A stretch of 64,000 nt of DNA from Salinisphaera hydrothermalis (GTDB lineage: Bacteria > Pseudomonadota > Gammaproteobacteria > Nevskiales > Salinisphaeraceae), in assembly GCF_040361195.1 (NCBI RefSeq), contig NZ_APNE01000002.1; one strand, 5' to 3'. Numbering within the stretch: position 1 is the first letter of the stretch; every line of letters starts with the position of its first letter. Positions 40,928-50,264 of the stretch are shown here, piece after piece. The position numbers were made by a program, and so were the translations under genes. The notes beneath the pieces are model-generated. The model was given only the letters and a program-made list of their open reading frames with translations, ran no database searches and was not told the origin of the DNA.

Positions 40928-42264
40928 CCGACGAAAACCACGAACAGTGCATAAAGAATGGGGTGTAGTTCTCGTCCCCGGCCGGTGACCACCATGGTCA
41001 CCGGATAGACGACCAGCCCCAGCGCGATACCGTTGGCGATGCTGTAGGTGACCGGCATCGTGATCAGCGTCAGAAAAGCCGGCACGGCGATTTCCAGCCG
41101 GTTCCAGTCGATCTCGCCCAATGACGACACCATGAGCACGCCCACGATGATCAGCGCCGGCGCCGTCACGCTCGATGTCACCACCGACAACAACGGCGAA
41201 AAGAACAGCGCGAGCACGAATAACGCCGCCGTGACCAGCGAAGCGAAGCCGGTGCGCGCCCCGGACGCCACCCCCGCGGTGGATTCGATATACGACGTGG
41301 TCGGCGAGGTTCCGATGACAGCCGACGCAACCACCGAACTCGAGTCGGCGAGCAACGCCTGGCGTGAGCGCCGGATGCGGTTGCCCTCAATCAGTCCGGC
41401 CTTGGTCGCCACGGCCATCAACGTGCCCGCCGTATCGAAGAATTCGACGAACAGGAACGTCAGAACCACCACGAGCAGATTCAGCGTGAAAACCTGGCCG
41501 GGCGCGTCAAACAGTCGCGTAATCGCCACACCGAAGACCGGCGCCACACTCGGTACTTCGCCGACGATCGCCTGCGGCGGATTGATCACGCCGGTGATCA
41601 TGCCCAGTACCGCGGTGAGCACCATGCCGAAGAAAATCGCCCCCGGCAGGCGCCGCAGCATCAGCACGATCGAGGCAAACAGACCAAACACCGTCAGCAG
41701 CGTCGCCGGCAGGGTCAGATCACCGAGAGTCACCAGCGTGGCCTTGTTGTTGACCACGATCCCCGAATCCTCGAAGCCGATCAACGCGATGAACAGCCCG
41801 ATCCCGCAGGCCGAGGCCATCTTCAGATCGACCGGGATCGCATCAAGAATCATCTCGCGCAATCGGAGCACGGTGATCAGCACGAAGATCAATCCGGAAA
41901 ACAGCACGCCGACCAACGCCGTCTGCCACGGCACGCCCATGCCCAGCACCACCGAGTAGGCAAAAAAGGCGTTCAATCCCATGCTGGGCGCGATCCCGAC
42001 CGGATAGCGCGCGACCACGGCCATCAGCAGACAGCCCACGATCGATGCCAGCGCCGTGGCGGTGAACACCGCCCCCTGGTCCATCCCCGCGGCCGACAGG
42101 ATGCTGGGGTTGACGAACATGATGTACGCCATGGCCAGGAATGTCGTGATCCCGCCGATGATCTCGCGCCGGTAGCTGGTGCCCTCGCGATCGAACTCGA
42201 AGAAGCGAGCCACCGGATCGCGATGGGTAGCGGCAGTCGTCGCGTCGGCGCCGGGCTGGCTCAT
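40906..42264 (-). CDS. NCS2-family purine permease (AzgA-like)
   Basis: 452 residues with 12-14 membrane segments. The AzgA subgroup is indicated by FFEFDREGTSYRREIIGGIT, TFLAMAYIMFVNPSILSAAG, IAPSMGLNAFFAYSVVLGMG (transport motif) and the conserved TSYIESTAGVASGARTGFAS. These are proton symporters for hypoxanthine, adenine or guanine. Located upstream-adjacent to purA on the same strand, which fits purine salvage, though a 105-bp gap separates them. Confidence 0.9.
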   Translation of the reverse strand: MSQPGADATTAATHRDPVARFFEFDREGTSYRREIIGGITTFLAMAYIMFVNPSILSAAGMDQGAVFTATALASIVGCLLMAVVARYPVGIAPSMGLNAFFAYSVVLGMGVPWQTALVGVLFSGLIFVLITVLRLREMILDAIPVDLKMASACGIGLFIALIGFEDSGIVVNNKATLVTLGDLTLPATLLTVFGLFASIVLMLRRLPGAIFFGMVLTAVLGMITGVINPPQAIVGEVPSVAPVFGVAITRLFDAPGQVFTLNLLVVVLTFLFVEFFDTAGTLMAVATKAGLIEGNRIRRSRQALLADSSSVVASAVIGTSPTTSYIESTAGVASGARTGFASLVTAALFVLALFFSPLLSVVTSSVTAPALIIVGVLMVSSLGEIDWNRLEIAVPAFLTLITMPVTYSIANGIALGLVVYPVTMVVTGRGRELHPILYALFVVFVGYFAFLA

Positions 42265-42369
42265 CGATGCATGCTCCTGTCATGACAGTCTGGCCGTGAC
42301 TGCCGGTATTCGTACACGCGTCCGACCCACGTCCCCGTCGACGAGACGGGCGACGTGGGCCCGGCCCCG

Positions 42370-43668
42370 TCAGTCTTCAGCCAGCGGATGCCGCAGCACG
42401 ATGGTATCGGCCCGATCCGGCCCCGTGGACACGATGTCGATCGGCACGCCGGTGATCTCGGCCAGGCGGTCCAGATACGCTCGGGCGTTGGCCGGCAGAT
42501 CGTCGTAGTTGCGCAAGCCGGAGGTGGATTCCTGCCAGCCCGGCATCTCTTCATAGATCGGCTCGCAGCTGGCCAGGGCCTCGGCGCCGGCCGGCGGCAC
42601 GGTCAGCGTCTCATCGTTACAGCGATAACCGGTGCACAGCTGAATCGCGTCGAGTCCGTCGAGCACGTCAAGCTTGGTGATGCACAGGCCGGACAGGCTG
42701 TTGTTGAACGCCGCCCGACGCAGACCGACCGCATCGAACCAGCCACAGCGCCGCGGACGGCCCGTGACGGCGCCGAACTCGGCGCCCTTGTCGGCCAGAT
42801 GCTTGCCGTAGCGATCGTCCAACTCGGTCGGGAACGGGCCGGAGCCGACGCGGGTGGTATAAGCCTTGACCACGCCCAGCACGTAGTCAAAGTACGTCGG
42901 GCCGACGCCGGAGCCAGTGGAAGCACCGCCGGCCGTTGTGTTGGACGAAGTCACGAACGGATAAGTGCCGTGGTCGACGTCGAGCAGCGCGCCCTGCGCC
43001 CCTTCGAACAGGATCGATTCGTCCGCCACATAGGCCTGACGCAGCAGTTCGCCGACATCCGCGACCATCGGCCGGATCTGCTCGGCGTGCTCCAGCGCCT
43101 GATCCAGTGTCTGCTGGAAATCGACCGGCGACTGGCCGAGATAGTTCTTGAGCACGAAGTTGTGAAAGTCGAGGGCTTCGCCCAGCTTCGAGGCCAGGAG
43201 TTCGCGCCGGAACAAGTCGGAGACCCGCACCGCGCGTCGCGCGACCTTGTCTTCATAAGCCGGACCGATACCGCGACCCGTCGTGCCGATCGCCGTCTTG
43301 CCCCGTGCGGCCTCGCGCGCCTTGTCCAGCGCCACGTGATACGGAAGGATCAACGGACAGGCGGGGCTGATGCGGAGCTTGTCGCGCACCGGCACGCCGC
43401 GCGCGTCCAGTTCGCCCATCTCCTCGAGCAGCGCTTCCGGCGAGAGCACCACGCCGTTGCCGATATGGCACATCACGCCATCGTGCAGGATGCCTGAGGG
43501 AATCAGCCGCAGGATGGTCTTCTCACCGTTGATGACCAACGTATGACCGGCGTTGTGGCCGCCCTGGAAGCGGACGACGTGCCGGGTGCGATCGGTGAGC
43601 AGATCGACGATCTTGCCCTTGCCCTCATCGCCCCATTGGCTGCCGATGACGATGACCCGTTTACCCAT
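42370..43668 (-). CDS. purA: Adenylosuccinate synthetase
   Basis: First committed step from IMP to AMP. 432 residues from ATG 43668 (E. coli 432). GSQWGDEGKGKIVDLLTDRT (P-loop-like) at the N terminus, GGHNAGHTLVING, GTTGRGIGPAYEDKVARRAV, and the C-terminal nucleotide site. It is last in the run hflX-hflK-hflC-yjeT-hisZ-purA, a conserved order; the gap to hisZ is 5 bp. Confidence 0.98.
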   Translation of the reverse strand: MGKRVIVIGSQWGDEGKGKIVDLLTDRTRHVVRFQGGHNAGHTLVINGEKTILRLIPSGILHDGVMCHIGNGVVLSPEALLEEMGELDARGVPVRDKLRISPACPLILPYHVALDKAREAARGKTAIGTTGRGIGPAYEDKVARRAVRVSDLFRRELLASKLGEALDFHNFVLKNYLGQSPVDFQQTLDQALEHAEQIRPMVADVGELLRQAYVADESILFEGAQGALLDVDHGTYPFVTSSNTTAGGASTGSGVGPTYFDYVLGVVKAYTTRVGSGPFPTELDDRYGKHLADKGAEFGAVTGRPRRCGWFDAVGLRRAAFNNSLSGLCITKLDVLDGLDAIQLCTGYRCNDETLTVPPAGAEALASCEPIYEEMPGWQESTSGLRNYDDLPANARAYLDRLAEITGVPIDIVSTGPDRADTIVLRHPLAED

Positions 43669-43673
43669 GATAT

Positions 43674-44861
43674 CTATCCCTGCAGTGGACGGACCTGCCA
43701 GGCCCCGTCGATCTGTTTCAGAATGCGGTCGCAACCCGAGCCGAAGGTTTCGGTATGGTCGGGCGTGGCAACCACCACGCGCTCGCCGGACGCCCGCAGG
43801 CGCCGGATTTCGGCAAGCAAAGATTCATCGTTGTTACCGGGCGGCGCGAAGATGCCGCCGGCCGGTCGGTCGTCGGCGAATTCGCCGAGCGCCGCCAACA
43901 GATTGAGGTCCGCGGAAAAACCGGTCGCCGGACGCGGCCGCCCGAATGCCGAGCCGACATTGTCGTAGCGCCCGCCACGCGCCAGTTCCCGCCCGAGACC
44001 CGGCGCGAACGCTGCAAACAACAGCCCGGTCTTGTAGCGATAGCCGCGTAGTTCCGCCAGATCGACGAACAACGGCATATCGGGATAATGCGACGCAATA
44101 AGCGCGACCATGGCGGCCGTTTCATCGAGCGCGCGGTCGATGTCGTCATCGAGCCCGCCGAGCGCTGCCCTGGCATCCTGCAATAATTCGGCCGGCCCAT
44201 TGAGCCCGATCAGCGTTGCCAGCCGGTCGTGCAGCTCATGGTCCACACGTCCGTCCGCCAGTAGCCGGTCCAGATCCGGGCGCGATTTACGTTGCACGAC
44301 ATCGAACAGCGTCGGTTCGAACTCTGCCGACACGCCGCCCAGCGCAACCAGCCGGCGATAGATCGCGACGTGCCCGAGATCGAGATAGGTGCGCTCGATG
44401 CCCATGCGATGCAGCGTCTCGAGCATGAGCGAGACGATCTCCAGGTCGCTATGGAGATGCCCGTCGCCGAATTTTTCGACGCCGACCTGGAGCGGTGAAC
44501 GCGAGCCACCCGGCTCGTCGGGGCGTGTCCGCAACACGCTGCCGATATAGCAATAGCGCGCCGGCCCAGTCGCCGCCAGCCGATGCGCGTCGATGCGCGT
44601 GGCCTGGGTGGTCATATCGGAGCGCACCCCCATCATCCGGCCATTGAGCTGATCGGTGAGCTTGAAGGTATGCAGATCGAGCTCGTGTCCGGCGCCAGTC
44701 AACAGCGAATCGAGATACTCGATCAATGGTGGGCGGATGAGCTCGTATCCCCAGCGCCAGTACAGATCGAGCAGCGCGCGTCGCGCCGCTTCGAGCCGCC
44801 ACGATTCCGGCGGAACCGTCTCCTGGACGCCCTCGGGCAGTAACCAACGTTTGGATTGCAT
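43674..44861 (-). CDS. hisZ: ATP phosphoribosyltransferase regulatory subunit HisZ
   Basis: HisRS-like protein without tRNA charging; it forms a hetero-octamer with the short HisG. 395 residues with a class II-like core: EAARRALLDLYWRWGYELIR, PPLIEYLDSLLTG, RMMGVRSDMTTQATRIDAHR, and the histidine-binding GLGRELARGGRYDNVGSAFG. No anticodon-binding domain is present and the length suits HisZ (about 390). Lying between yjeT/hflC and purA is its usual place in pseudomonad-like genomes. Confidence 0.95.
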   Translation of the reverse strand: MQSKRWLLPEGVQETVPPESWRLEAARRALLDLYWRWGYELIRPPLIEYLDSLLTGAGHELDLHTFKLTDQLNGRMMGVRSDMTTQATRIDAHRLAATGPARYCYIGSVLRTRPDEPGGSRSPLQVGVEKFGDGHLHSDLEIVSLMLETLHRMGIERTYLDLGHVAIYRRLVALGGVSAEFEPTLFDVVQRKSRPDLDRLLADGRVDHELHDRLATLIGLNGPAELLQDARAALGGLDDDIDRALDETAAMVALIASHYPDMPLFVDLAELRGYRYKTGLLFAAFAPGLGRELARGGRYDNVGSAFGRPRPATGFSADLNLLAALGEFADDRPAGGIFAPPGNNDESLLAEIRRLRASGERVVVATPDHTETFGSGCDRILKQIDGAWQVRPLQG

Positions 44862-44865
44862 GGCT

Positions 44866-45057
44866 CTAGACGTAGTGTAGAAACTGCAGGGCCACGACGC
44901 CGACGGCGATCATCACGGCCCCGAAGATACGCAGCTGACGAGGCGCGACCTCGGCCAGGCGCAGCACGGTCTCACGCCAGCGCTCGGGCGCGATGAAGGG
45001 CATCAGCCCCTCGATCACACAGACGAGCGCCAGCGCGCGCAGCAGGTCGACCCACAT
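44866..45057 (-). CDS. yjeT: YjeT/DUF2065 small membrane protein
   Basis: 63 residues, two membrane helices (about 3-22 and 43-62): WVDLLRALALVCVIEGLMPF, IAPERWRETVLRLAEVAPRQ, LRIFGAVMIAVGVVALQFLH. This is the DUF2065 signature; the family sits beside hflC almost everywhere. Function unknown. 4 bp separate it from hisZ and 12 bp from hflC. Confidence 0.92.
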   Translation of the reverse strand: MWVDLLRALALVCVIEGLMPFIAPERWRETVLRLAEVAPRQLRIFGAVMIAVGVVALQFLHYV

Positions 45058-45069
45058 TGTCGACCGCGG

Positions 45070-45954
45070 CTATTTGGTACTGCCCGCACCCGCGGCCAGT
45101 GCAGGGTTGAAGTACTTGAACAACTGGCCATCCGGCTTGAGCAACAGCACATCGTTATCGCCGATGCTCTGACGATAGAGCTGCAAGCTGCGATAGAAGC
45201 TGTAGAACTTCGGATCCTTCTTGTAGGCGTTGGCGTAGACCTCCGCGGCCTTGGCATCGCCCTGGCCCCGGATCATTTCGGCTTCCTTGTAAGCCTTGGC
45301 CAGCACCACCGTACGCTCGCGCTCGGCATCGGAGCGGATTTCCTTGGCCGCGGCATCGCCCTGGGCACGCAGCGTACGAATTACTTCCTGGCGTTCGGAG
45401 CGCATGCGCTCGTAGACCGTGTCGCTCACCTTCGACGGCAGGTCCAGCTTCATGATGCGAACGTCTTTGACATCGATGCCCAGCTGCTTGGCTGCCTCAT
45501 TCACCTGAACCTGGACCGCAGCAACAATCTCGTTACGATCGTCGCCAACCGCCTGACGAATCGTGCGCTTGGAGAACTCGGCCAGCAGATCGTTTTGTAC
45601 CGACTCGGTCAGAAGCGTACGCGCGCGGTCGGCATTGCCGTGCGTCGACAAGTAGTACTTGACCGGATCGGCGATCTGCCACTTGACGTAATAGTCGACC
45701 GACAGGTTCTTGTTCTCCGAGGTCAACACGCGATCGATTTCGCCGGTGAGCGTCATCACCCGGCGGTCGAAGCGATGCACCTTCTGCACGAACGGGATCT
45801 TGAAATGCAGACCGGGCTGATACTGGGAACCCACGATCTCACCCATCTGCACGACCACCACGCGCTCGCGCGGCGTGACCACGAACATCGAATCATAGGC
45901 GACATAAGCCGCGATGAGAACGACGATCAGAGCGAATATCTGTTTGCCACTCAT
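45070..45954 (-). CDS. hflC: FtsH modulator HflC
   Basis: SPFH/band-7 membrane protein that with HflK forms the large cage around FtsH. 294 residues: one N-terminal membrane segment (about 4-22), band-7 domain (about 24-200, VVVQMGEIVGSQYQPGLHFK, RFDRRVMTLTGEIDRVLTSE) and a coiled coil (SERQEVIRTLRAQGDAAAKE). Its ATG overlaps the hflK stop by 4 bp. Confidence 0.97.
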   Translation of the reverse strand: MSGKQIFALIVVLIAAYVAYDSMFVVTPRERVVVVQMGEIVGSQYQPGLHFKIPFVQKVHRFDRRVMTLTGEIDRVLTSENKNLSVDYYVKWQIADPVKYYLSTHGNADRARTLLTESVQNDLLAEFSKRTIRQAVGDDRNEIVAAVQVQVNEAAKQLGIDVKDVRIMKLDLPSKVSDTVYERMRSERQEVIRTLRAQGDAAAKEIRSDAERERTVVLAKAYKEAEMIRGQGDAKAAEVYANAYKKDPKFYSFYRSLQLYRQSIGDNDVLLLKPDGQLFKYFNPALAAGAGSTK

Positions 45955-47339
45955 GAGTTGCGGCTCCGGCTACGCAGGTTGTCCACGTTCGAGTTCGAGC
46001 TGCCGCTCGTGCTCGACCCGCCGCCGCTCCCGCTCTGGTCGGATTCGTTCGGCAAAGTCATGGACGAGCCCGTGTCGCTATCCGAGTCGGAATCGCCGTT
46101 GTCTCCCGATTTCTTCGATCCGGCCGATTTCTCAAGAATCTTGTCGAGCGGAAGATAGGTCATCGAATTCGACGTCCCGTCGTTCAGAATCACGTGCGAG
46201 GCCGACAACACATCGCCCATGGTCTCCAGATAGAGCCGTTCGCGCGTCACCTCGGGGGCTTTTTCATACTGTGCCAGCAGATCCGAGAAGCGCGCGGCCT
46301 GGCCTTCGGCCCGATCGATCTTGCGCTGCTTGTAGGCTCGCGCCTGGGCGATCATCTGGGCCTTGTCGCCCTGAGCCCGAGCCACGATGTCGCGAGCATA
46401 GGCCCGGGCGATGTTCTTGGCCCGCTCTTCTTCCTCGCGCGCTTTGATCGCCTCCTGGAACGCACCCTGCACCTGCTCCGGCGGCTGTGCGTATTGCACG
46501 TTAACCGCCAGTAGGTCGATGCCGGCATGGTACTTGTTCAACGTGTACTGCATGATCCGGCGCACGTTATCGGGCAGCTTCGCCCGCGAGCGATCAGTGA
46601 TCTGCGGATACTCGTTCTGCTTCTGCTTGATCTGGCCGACCAGCTTCTGGTCGATGTCCTTGAGCCCGTTCTTCTTCTTGGGCTGGCCGGAATTCTCTTT
46701 CAGATCGACATTGGCGAGCGCCTTGTCGTCTAGCTGATTAACCTGGACACCTTCCTGGATGACCTGGTTCATATCCGACGTGCCCACGATTTCGCGCACC
46801 GCGGAACGCAGCACCTGCTGAACCGTGTTTTCCGGATCCTGCAGCTGAAACAGGTAATTCATCGCATTCGAGATGCGGTACTGCACCGAAATCTCGACGT
46901 CGACGATGTTCTCGTCCTTGGTGAGCATCACGGCACGATTGCTTGCCCGCCGCACTTGCTGCGTATCGACCTTGTATACCGTGCTGACGGGATACGGCAG
47001 GTGCCAATGCCAACCGGGAGCGGTCGTATGCGTGTATTGCCCCAGACGTAGCACGACACCTTTTTCGCCCGGCTGGACCACATAGAGCCCGGTGGCCAGC
47101 CATACGACGAATGCAATCGGCACCAGCGCCAGAAATACGCCGCCGCCCACGCCGCCGCCGTTAGCGCCACCGCCATTACCACCACCGGACTTGTTGCCGC
47201 CGGGTTTATTACCGAAGCGTTCGCGGAACCGCTTCCAGATCTGATCGAGGTCGGGCGGCCCGCCGCCGTCTCCGCCGCCGCTGTTGCGGTTGCCACCGCC
47301 CCACGGATCCTTGCCCTTGCCAGGCTCGTTCCACGCCAT
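45951..47339 (-). CDS. hflK: FtsH modulator HflK
   Basis: 462 residues from ATG 47339, where homology begins (MAWNEPGKGKDPWGG). The N-terminal Gly/Asn-rich cytoplasmic tail (about 1-70) is longer than in E. coli. A membrane helix (about 72-95) is followed by the band-7 domain (about 97-300, GLYVVQPGEKGVVLRLGQYT, GWHWHLPYPVSTVYKVDTQQ). There is an unusual insert around residues 200-235 (VDLKENSGQPKKKNGLKDID). The C-terminal tail is Ser/Asp/Gly-rich and likely disordered. Confidence 0.95.
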   Translation of the reverse strand: MAWNEPGKGKDPWGGGNRNSGGGDGGGPPDLDQIWKRFRERFGNKPGGNKSGGGNGGGANGGGVGGGVFLALVPIAFVVWLATGLYVVQPGEKGVVLRLGQYTHTTAPGWHWHLPYPVSTVYKVDTQQVRRASNRAVMLTKDENIVDVEISVQYRISNAMNYLFQLQDPENTVQQVLRSAVREIVGTSDMNQVIQEGVQVNQLDDKALANVDLKENSGQPKKKNGLKDIDQKLVGQIKQKQNEYPQITDRSRAKLPDNVRRIMQYTLNKYHAGIDLLAVNVQYAQPPEQVQGAFQEAIKAREEEERAKNIARAYARDIVARAQGDKAQMIAQARAYKQRKIDRAEGQAARFSDLLAQYEKAPEVTRERLYLETMGDVLSASHVILNDGTSNSMTYLPLDKILEKSAGSKKSGDNGDSDSDSDTGSSMTLPNESDQSGSGGGSSTSGSSNSNVDNLRSRSRNS

Positions 47340-47646
47340 GCTAGAAAGCCTCTGATCGAGTCGGTCGCACGGCCTGACGATGCCCGTGCTCCTCGTGTTC
47401 ACACTGGGCGGCCGCATTGTTGCAACCCCCCTTGCTGTTCGCGCGCACGCGCCCCGGCTGTCCCCCGGTCAAACCCACAGTGAACAAACCGCTCTCCTTG
47501 CCAGTTAACAGCCGCATGCCACGGCGCAAAACCAACCGAAACGGCCCGATCGGATGATGCCGTTGCACGAACTGTCTGCGATTTCCCGCAAGTCTATAGT
47601 CCGCCCGAAACCCTGTCGAACCAAATAGCCCGGTAACCGCACGCAA
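47340..47646. other. Gap between hflX and hflK
   Basis: 307 bp. A 101-codon open frame fills it on the minus strand but has no start signal, domain or plausible composition, and I regard it as chance. A separate promoter for hflKC may lie here; no clear terminator was seen. Confidence 0.5.
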
Positions 47647-48996
47647 TCAGGCCGGCGGCCGCGGCGCGCGCTCGGCGGCCAGACGCTCGACATCGGGCCG
47701 CACCGGGCGGCGCTCAATCAACACGTCGTCGAATTTCAGCCCCGCCTGCGCCACCACGCGCTCCAGATCGGCTTGCGACGCGGTAACCGACAGCAGCGCA
47801 TCGCCATTGTCGGCGTAGCTTTCCGCGCCCACCACGCCCAGTTCGTAAAGCTGCGAGCGCAACCAGCCGGCAGCCGGCGGCACCCTTAGCGTGCCGGTGA
47901 CGGTATCGGGATAACAGAACGCTGCCAGCGCATGACGCAGCTCGTCCAAACCTTCGCCGGTCATGGCCGAGACATAGACCCGCACCGGACGCCCGTGCGC
48001 GTCGTACTCCACACGCGGCGATTCGTCATCGAGCAGGTCGACCTTATTGAAAACCTCGAGCTGCGGCACCTCACCGGCGCCAATATCCGCCAGCACGCCA
48101 TTGACCTCACGCGCATGGGCGCGGCGCTCATTGTCGGCCGCGTCGATCACGTGCACCAGCACGTCGGCTTCCCGGGTTTCCTCGAGCGTAGCCCGAAACG
48201 CCGCCACCAGCTCGTGCGGCAGATCGCGGATAAAGCCGACGGTATCGGCGACGATCAGTGGTTCGCCGACCGGCACGTCCATGCGTCGCAACGTCGGATC
48301 GAGCGTCGCGAACAGCTGATCCGCAGCGTAGATCTCTTCGCCCGTGAGCCGATTGAACAGCGTGGATTTACCGGCGTTGGTATAGCCAACCAGCGAGACC
48401 ACTGGCGTGCGGGCGCGGCGACGCGACGCTCGGCCCTGATCGCGCCGGGCCAGCACCTTGTCCAGCCGCGAACGCAGCAGCTTGATGCGATCGTTGAGCA
48501 GACGACGGTCCGTTTCGAGCTGGGTTTCACCCGGCCCGCGCAAACCGATGCCGCCTTTCTGGCGCTCCAGATGGGACCAGCCCCGTACCAGGCGAGTCGC
48601 CAGATGCTGGAGCTGGGCCAGCTCGACCTGCAGCTTGCCCTCGTGCGAGCGCGCGCGGCGAGCGAAGATATCGAGAATGAGACCGGCCCGATCGAGCACC
48701 CGCGCATTCATGCGCTTTTCGAGGTTACGCTCTTGACTGGGGGATAGATCGTGGTTGAACACCACGAGTTCGGCGCCGTGCTCGGCCACCGCCGCCGCAA
48801 TCTCATCGGCCTTGCCGCCACCGATGAAAAACCGCGGGTCCGGCACGCGGCGCGAGCCGCCGATGTGACACAGCACATCGGCGCCCGCGGATTCCACCAG
48901 TTCGCGGAATTCCTGATCCGCCTCGTCATACTCATCGATGCCGAAGGCGATATGGACGATGACGGCCGCCTGACCGGTGGGCGGCCGTTCAAACAT
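47647..48996 (-). CDS. hflX: Ribosome-associated GTPase HflX
   Basis: 449 residues. N-terminal HflX domain (about 1-180; FIGGGKADEIAAAVAEHGAE, VVFNHDLSPSQERNLEKRMN), glycine-rich linker (GGIGLRGPGETQLETDRRLL), then the G domain with P-loop GYTNAGKSTLFNRLTG, switch II DTVGFIRDLPHELV and NKVD. It splits stalled ribosomes. Upstream neighbour hfq ends 11 bp before it. Confidence 0.97.
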   Translation of the reverse strand: MFERPPTGQAAVIVHIAFGIDEYDEADQEFRELVESAGADVLCHIGGSRRVPDPRFFIGGGKADEIAAAVAEHGAELVVFNHDLSPSQERNLEKRMNARVLDRAGLILDIFARRARSHEGKLQVELAQLQHLATRLVRGWSHLERQKGGIGLRGPGETQLETDRRLLNDRIKLLRSRLDKVLARRDQGRASRRRARTPVVSLVGYTNAGKSTLFNRLTGEEIYAADQLFATLDPTLRRMDVPVGEPLIVADTVGFIRDLPHELVAAFRATLEETREADVLVHVIDAADNERRAHAREVNGVLADIGAGEVPQLEVFNKVDLLDDESPRVEYDAHGRPVRVYVSAMTGEGLDELRHALAAFCYPDTVTGTLRVPPAAGWLRSQLYELGVVGAESYADNGDALLSVTASQADLERVVAQAGLKFDDVLIERRPVRPDVERLAAERAPRPPA

Positions 48997-49007
48997 GGGA
49001 GGTTGAC

Positions 49008-49259
49008 CTAGCTATCGTCGGACTCCTGCGACATTTCATCGCGCACTTCACTGCGGACGTTGCGAGACGGCACGATCGTGGAAATCGCGTGCTTGTATAC
49101 CATCTGATTGACGGCATTGCGCAACAGCACCACAAACTGGTCAAAAGATTCGATCTGCCCCTGCAGCTTGATGCCGTTGACGAGATAGATCGACACCGGC
49201 ACACGCTCTTTGCGCAAGGCGTTGAGGAATGGTTCTTGTAATGTTTGGCCTTTTGCCAT
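49008..49259 (-). CDS. hfq: RNA chaperone Hfq
   Basis: 83 residues from ATG 49259. Sm1 (ISIYLVNGIKLQGQIESFDQ-type sequence: VSIYLVNGIKLQGQIESFDQ) and Sm2 (VYKHAISTIVPSRNV) motifs with the distal and proximal face residues Gln8, Phe and Lys-His (YKH). The C-terminal tail is short and acidic (EVRDEMSQESDDS), as in Pseudomonas and unlike the long E. coli tail. An upstream extension to 49289 is not needed. Between miaA and hflX, the universal position. Confidence 0.98.
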   Translation of the reverse strand: MAKGQTLQEPFLNALRKERVPVSIYLVNGIKLQGQIESFDQFVVLLRNAVNQMVYKHAISTIVPSRNVRSEVRDEMSQESDDS

Positions 49260-49318
49260 GGAACAGACTCCACGAAGTCGGGGGGACAAAAAAAGATCAA
49301 GAAAATATTAGCACGATT

Positions 49319-50260
49319 TCAGGTCGCGCCGGACGCCGTCTGGACCAGCCGCCGCGCCTGAATTTTCATTGTGTCGTCGTCGCTCGCGAGCCATCTGGCA
49401 TCGTCGAGCGAACGCAACCACGTCAACTGACGCTTGGCCAGTTGTCGCGACGCGATGACGGCGCGATCCACGGCCTCCTCATGACCGAACTCGCCGTCCA
49501 GGGCCTGCCATAACTGACGGTACCCGACCGCTCGCATCGACGGTTGCGCAAGATCGAGATCGGGACGGGCATGCAGCTTTTCAACCTCTGCCCGAAATCC
49601 TTCGGCCATCATGATCCGAAAACGTTCCGCAATATTGCGATGCAGCCGGTCGCGCGTGCTCGGCGCCACGATCAACTTGGTAATCGACCACGGCAGATCG
49701 GCCGCGTCGCTGCGCGCGAAAAGAACGCTCGGCGCCTCGCCCGTCAACTCGTGGATTTCGAGCATGCGCTGGATACGCTGGGCGTCGTTGCGATGAATGC
49801 GGGCCGCGGTGGGCGGGTCGAGCCGCGTCAGGCGGTCGTGCAACGCGCCCCAGCCGTGCTCGGCCGCCTCGGCCGTGAGCCGGGCCCGGAGCTCGGCGTC
49901 GCGACCCGGCATATCCGACAGGCCATGCTCGAGCGCGCGGAAATAAAGCGACGTGCCGCCGACCAGTAGCGGCAAACGTCCGGCGGTATGGATGCGATCG
50001 ATCTCGATACGGGCATCACGCACGAAATCCGCGGCCGAATACGCATCGGCCGGATCGCGGATGTCGATCAGCGCGTGCGGCGCCTGACGGAGCGTCTCGG
50101 CATCGGGCTTGGCCGTGCCGATATCCATGCCGCGATAGACCATGGCCGAATCCACCGACACGATCTCGGCCTGCATGGAAGCGACCAGATCGATCGCCAG
50201 GCCCGTCTTGCCGGACGCGGTCGGGCCCAGGATGAAGATGACGGGCGGTTTATCCTTCAT
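49319..50260 (-). CDS. miaA: tRNA dimethylallyltransferase MiaA
   Basis: Adds dimethylallyl to A37 of tRNAs reading UNN codons. 313 residues from ATG 50260: P-loop GPTASGKTGLAIDL (about 11-24), VDSAMVYRGMDIGTAKPDAE, ADFVRDARIEIDRIH, LVGGTSLYFRALEHGLSDMP and RNDAQRIQRMLEIHELTGEA. It starts 5 bp after mutL ends. Confidence 0.97.
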   Translation of the reverse strand: MKDKPPVIFILGPTASGKTGLAIDLVASMQAEIVSVDSAMVYRGMDIGTAKPDAETLRQAPHALIDIRDPADAYSAADFVRDARIEIDRIHTAGRLPLLVGGTSLYFRALEHGLSDMPGRDAELRARLTAEAAEHGWGALHDRLTRLDPPTAARIHRNDAQRIQRMLEIHELTGEAPSVLFARSDAADLPWSITKLIVAPSTRDRLHRNIAERFRIMMAEGFRAEVEKLHARPDLDLAQPSMRAVGYRQLWQALDGEFGHEEAVDRAVIASRQLAKRQLTWLRSLDDARWLASDDDTMKIQARRLVQTASGAT

Positions 50261-50264
50261 GGCA

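Noticed and set aside
47341..47646. 101-codon frame between hflX and hflK
   Set aside because: Composition unlike neighbouring proteins, no RBS or family resemblance.
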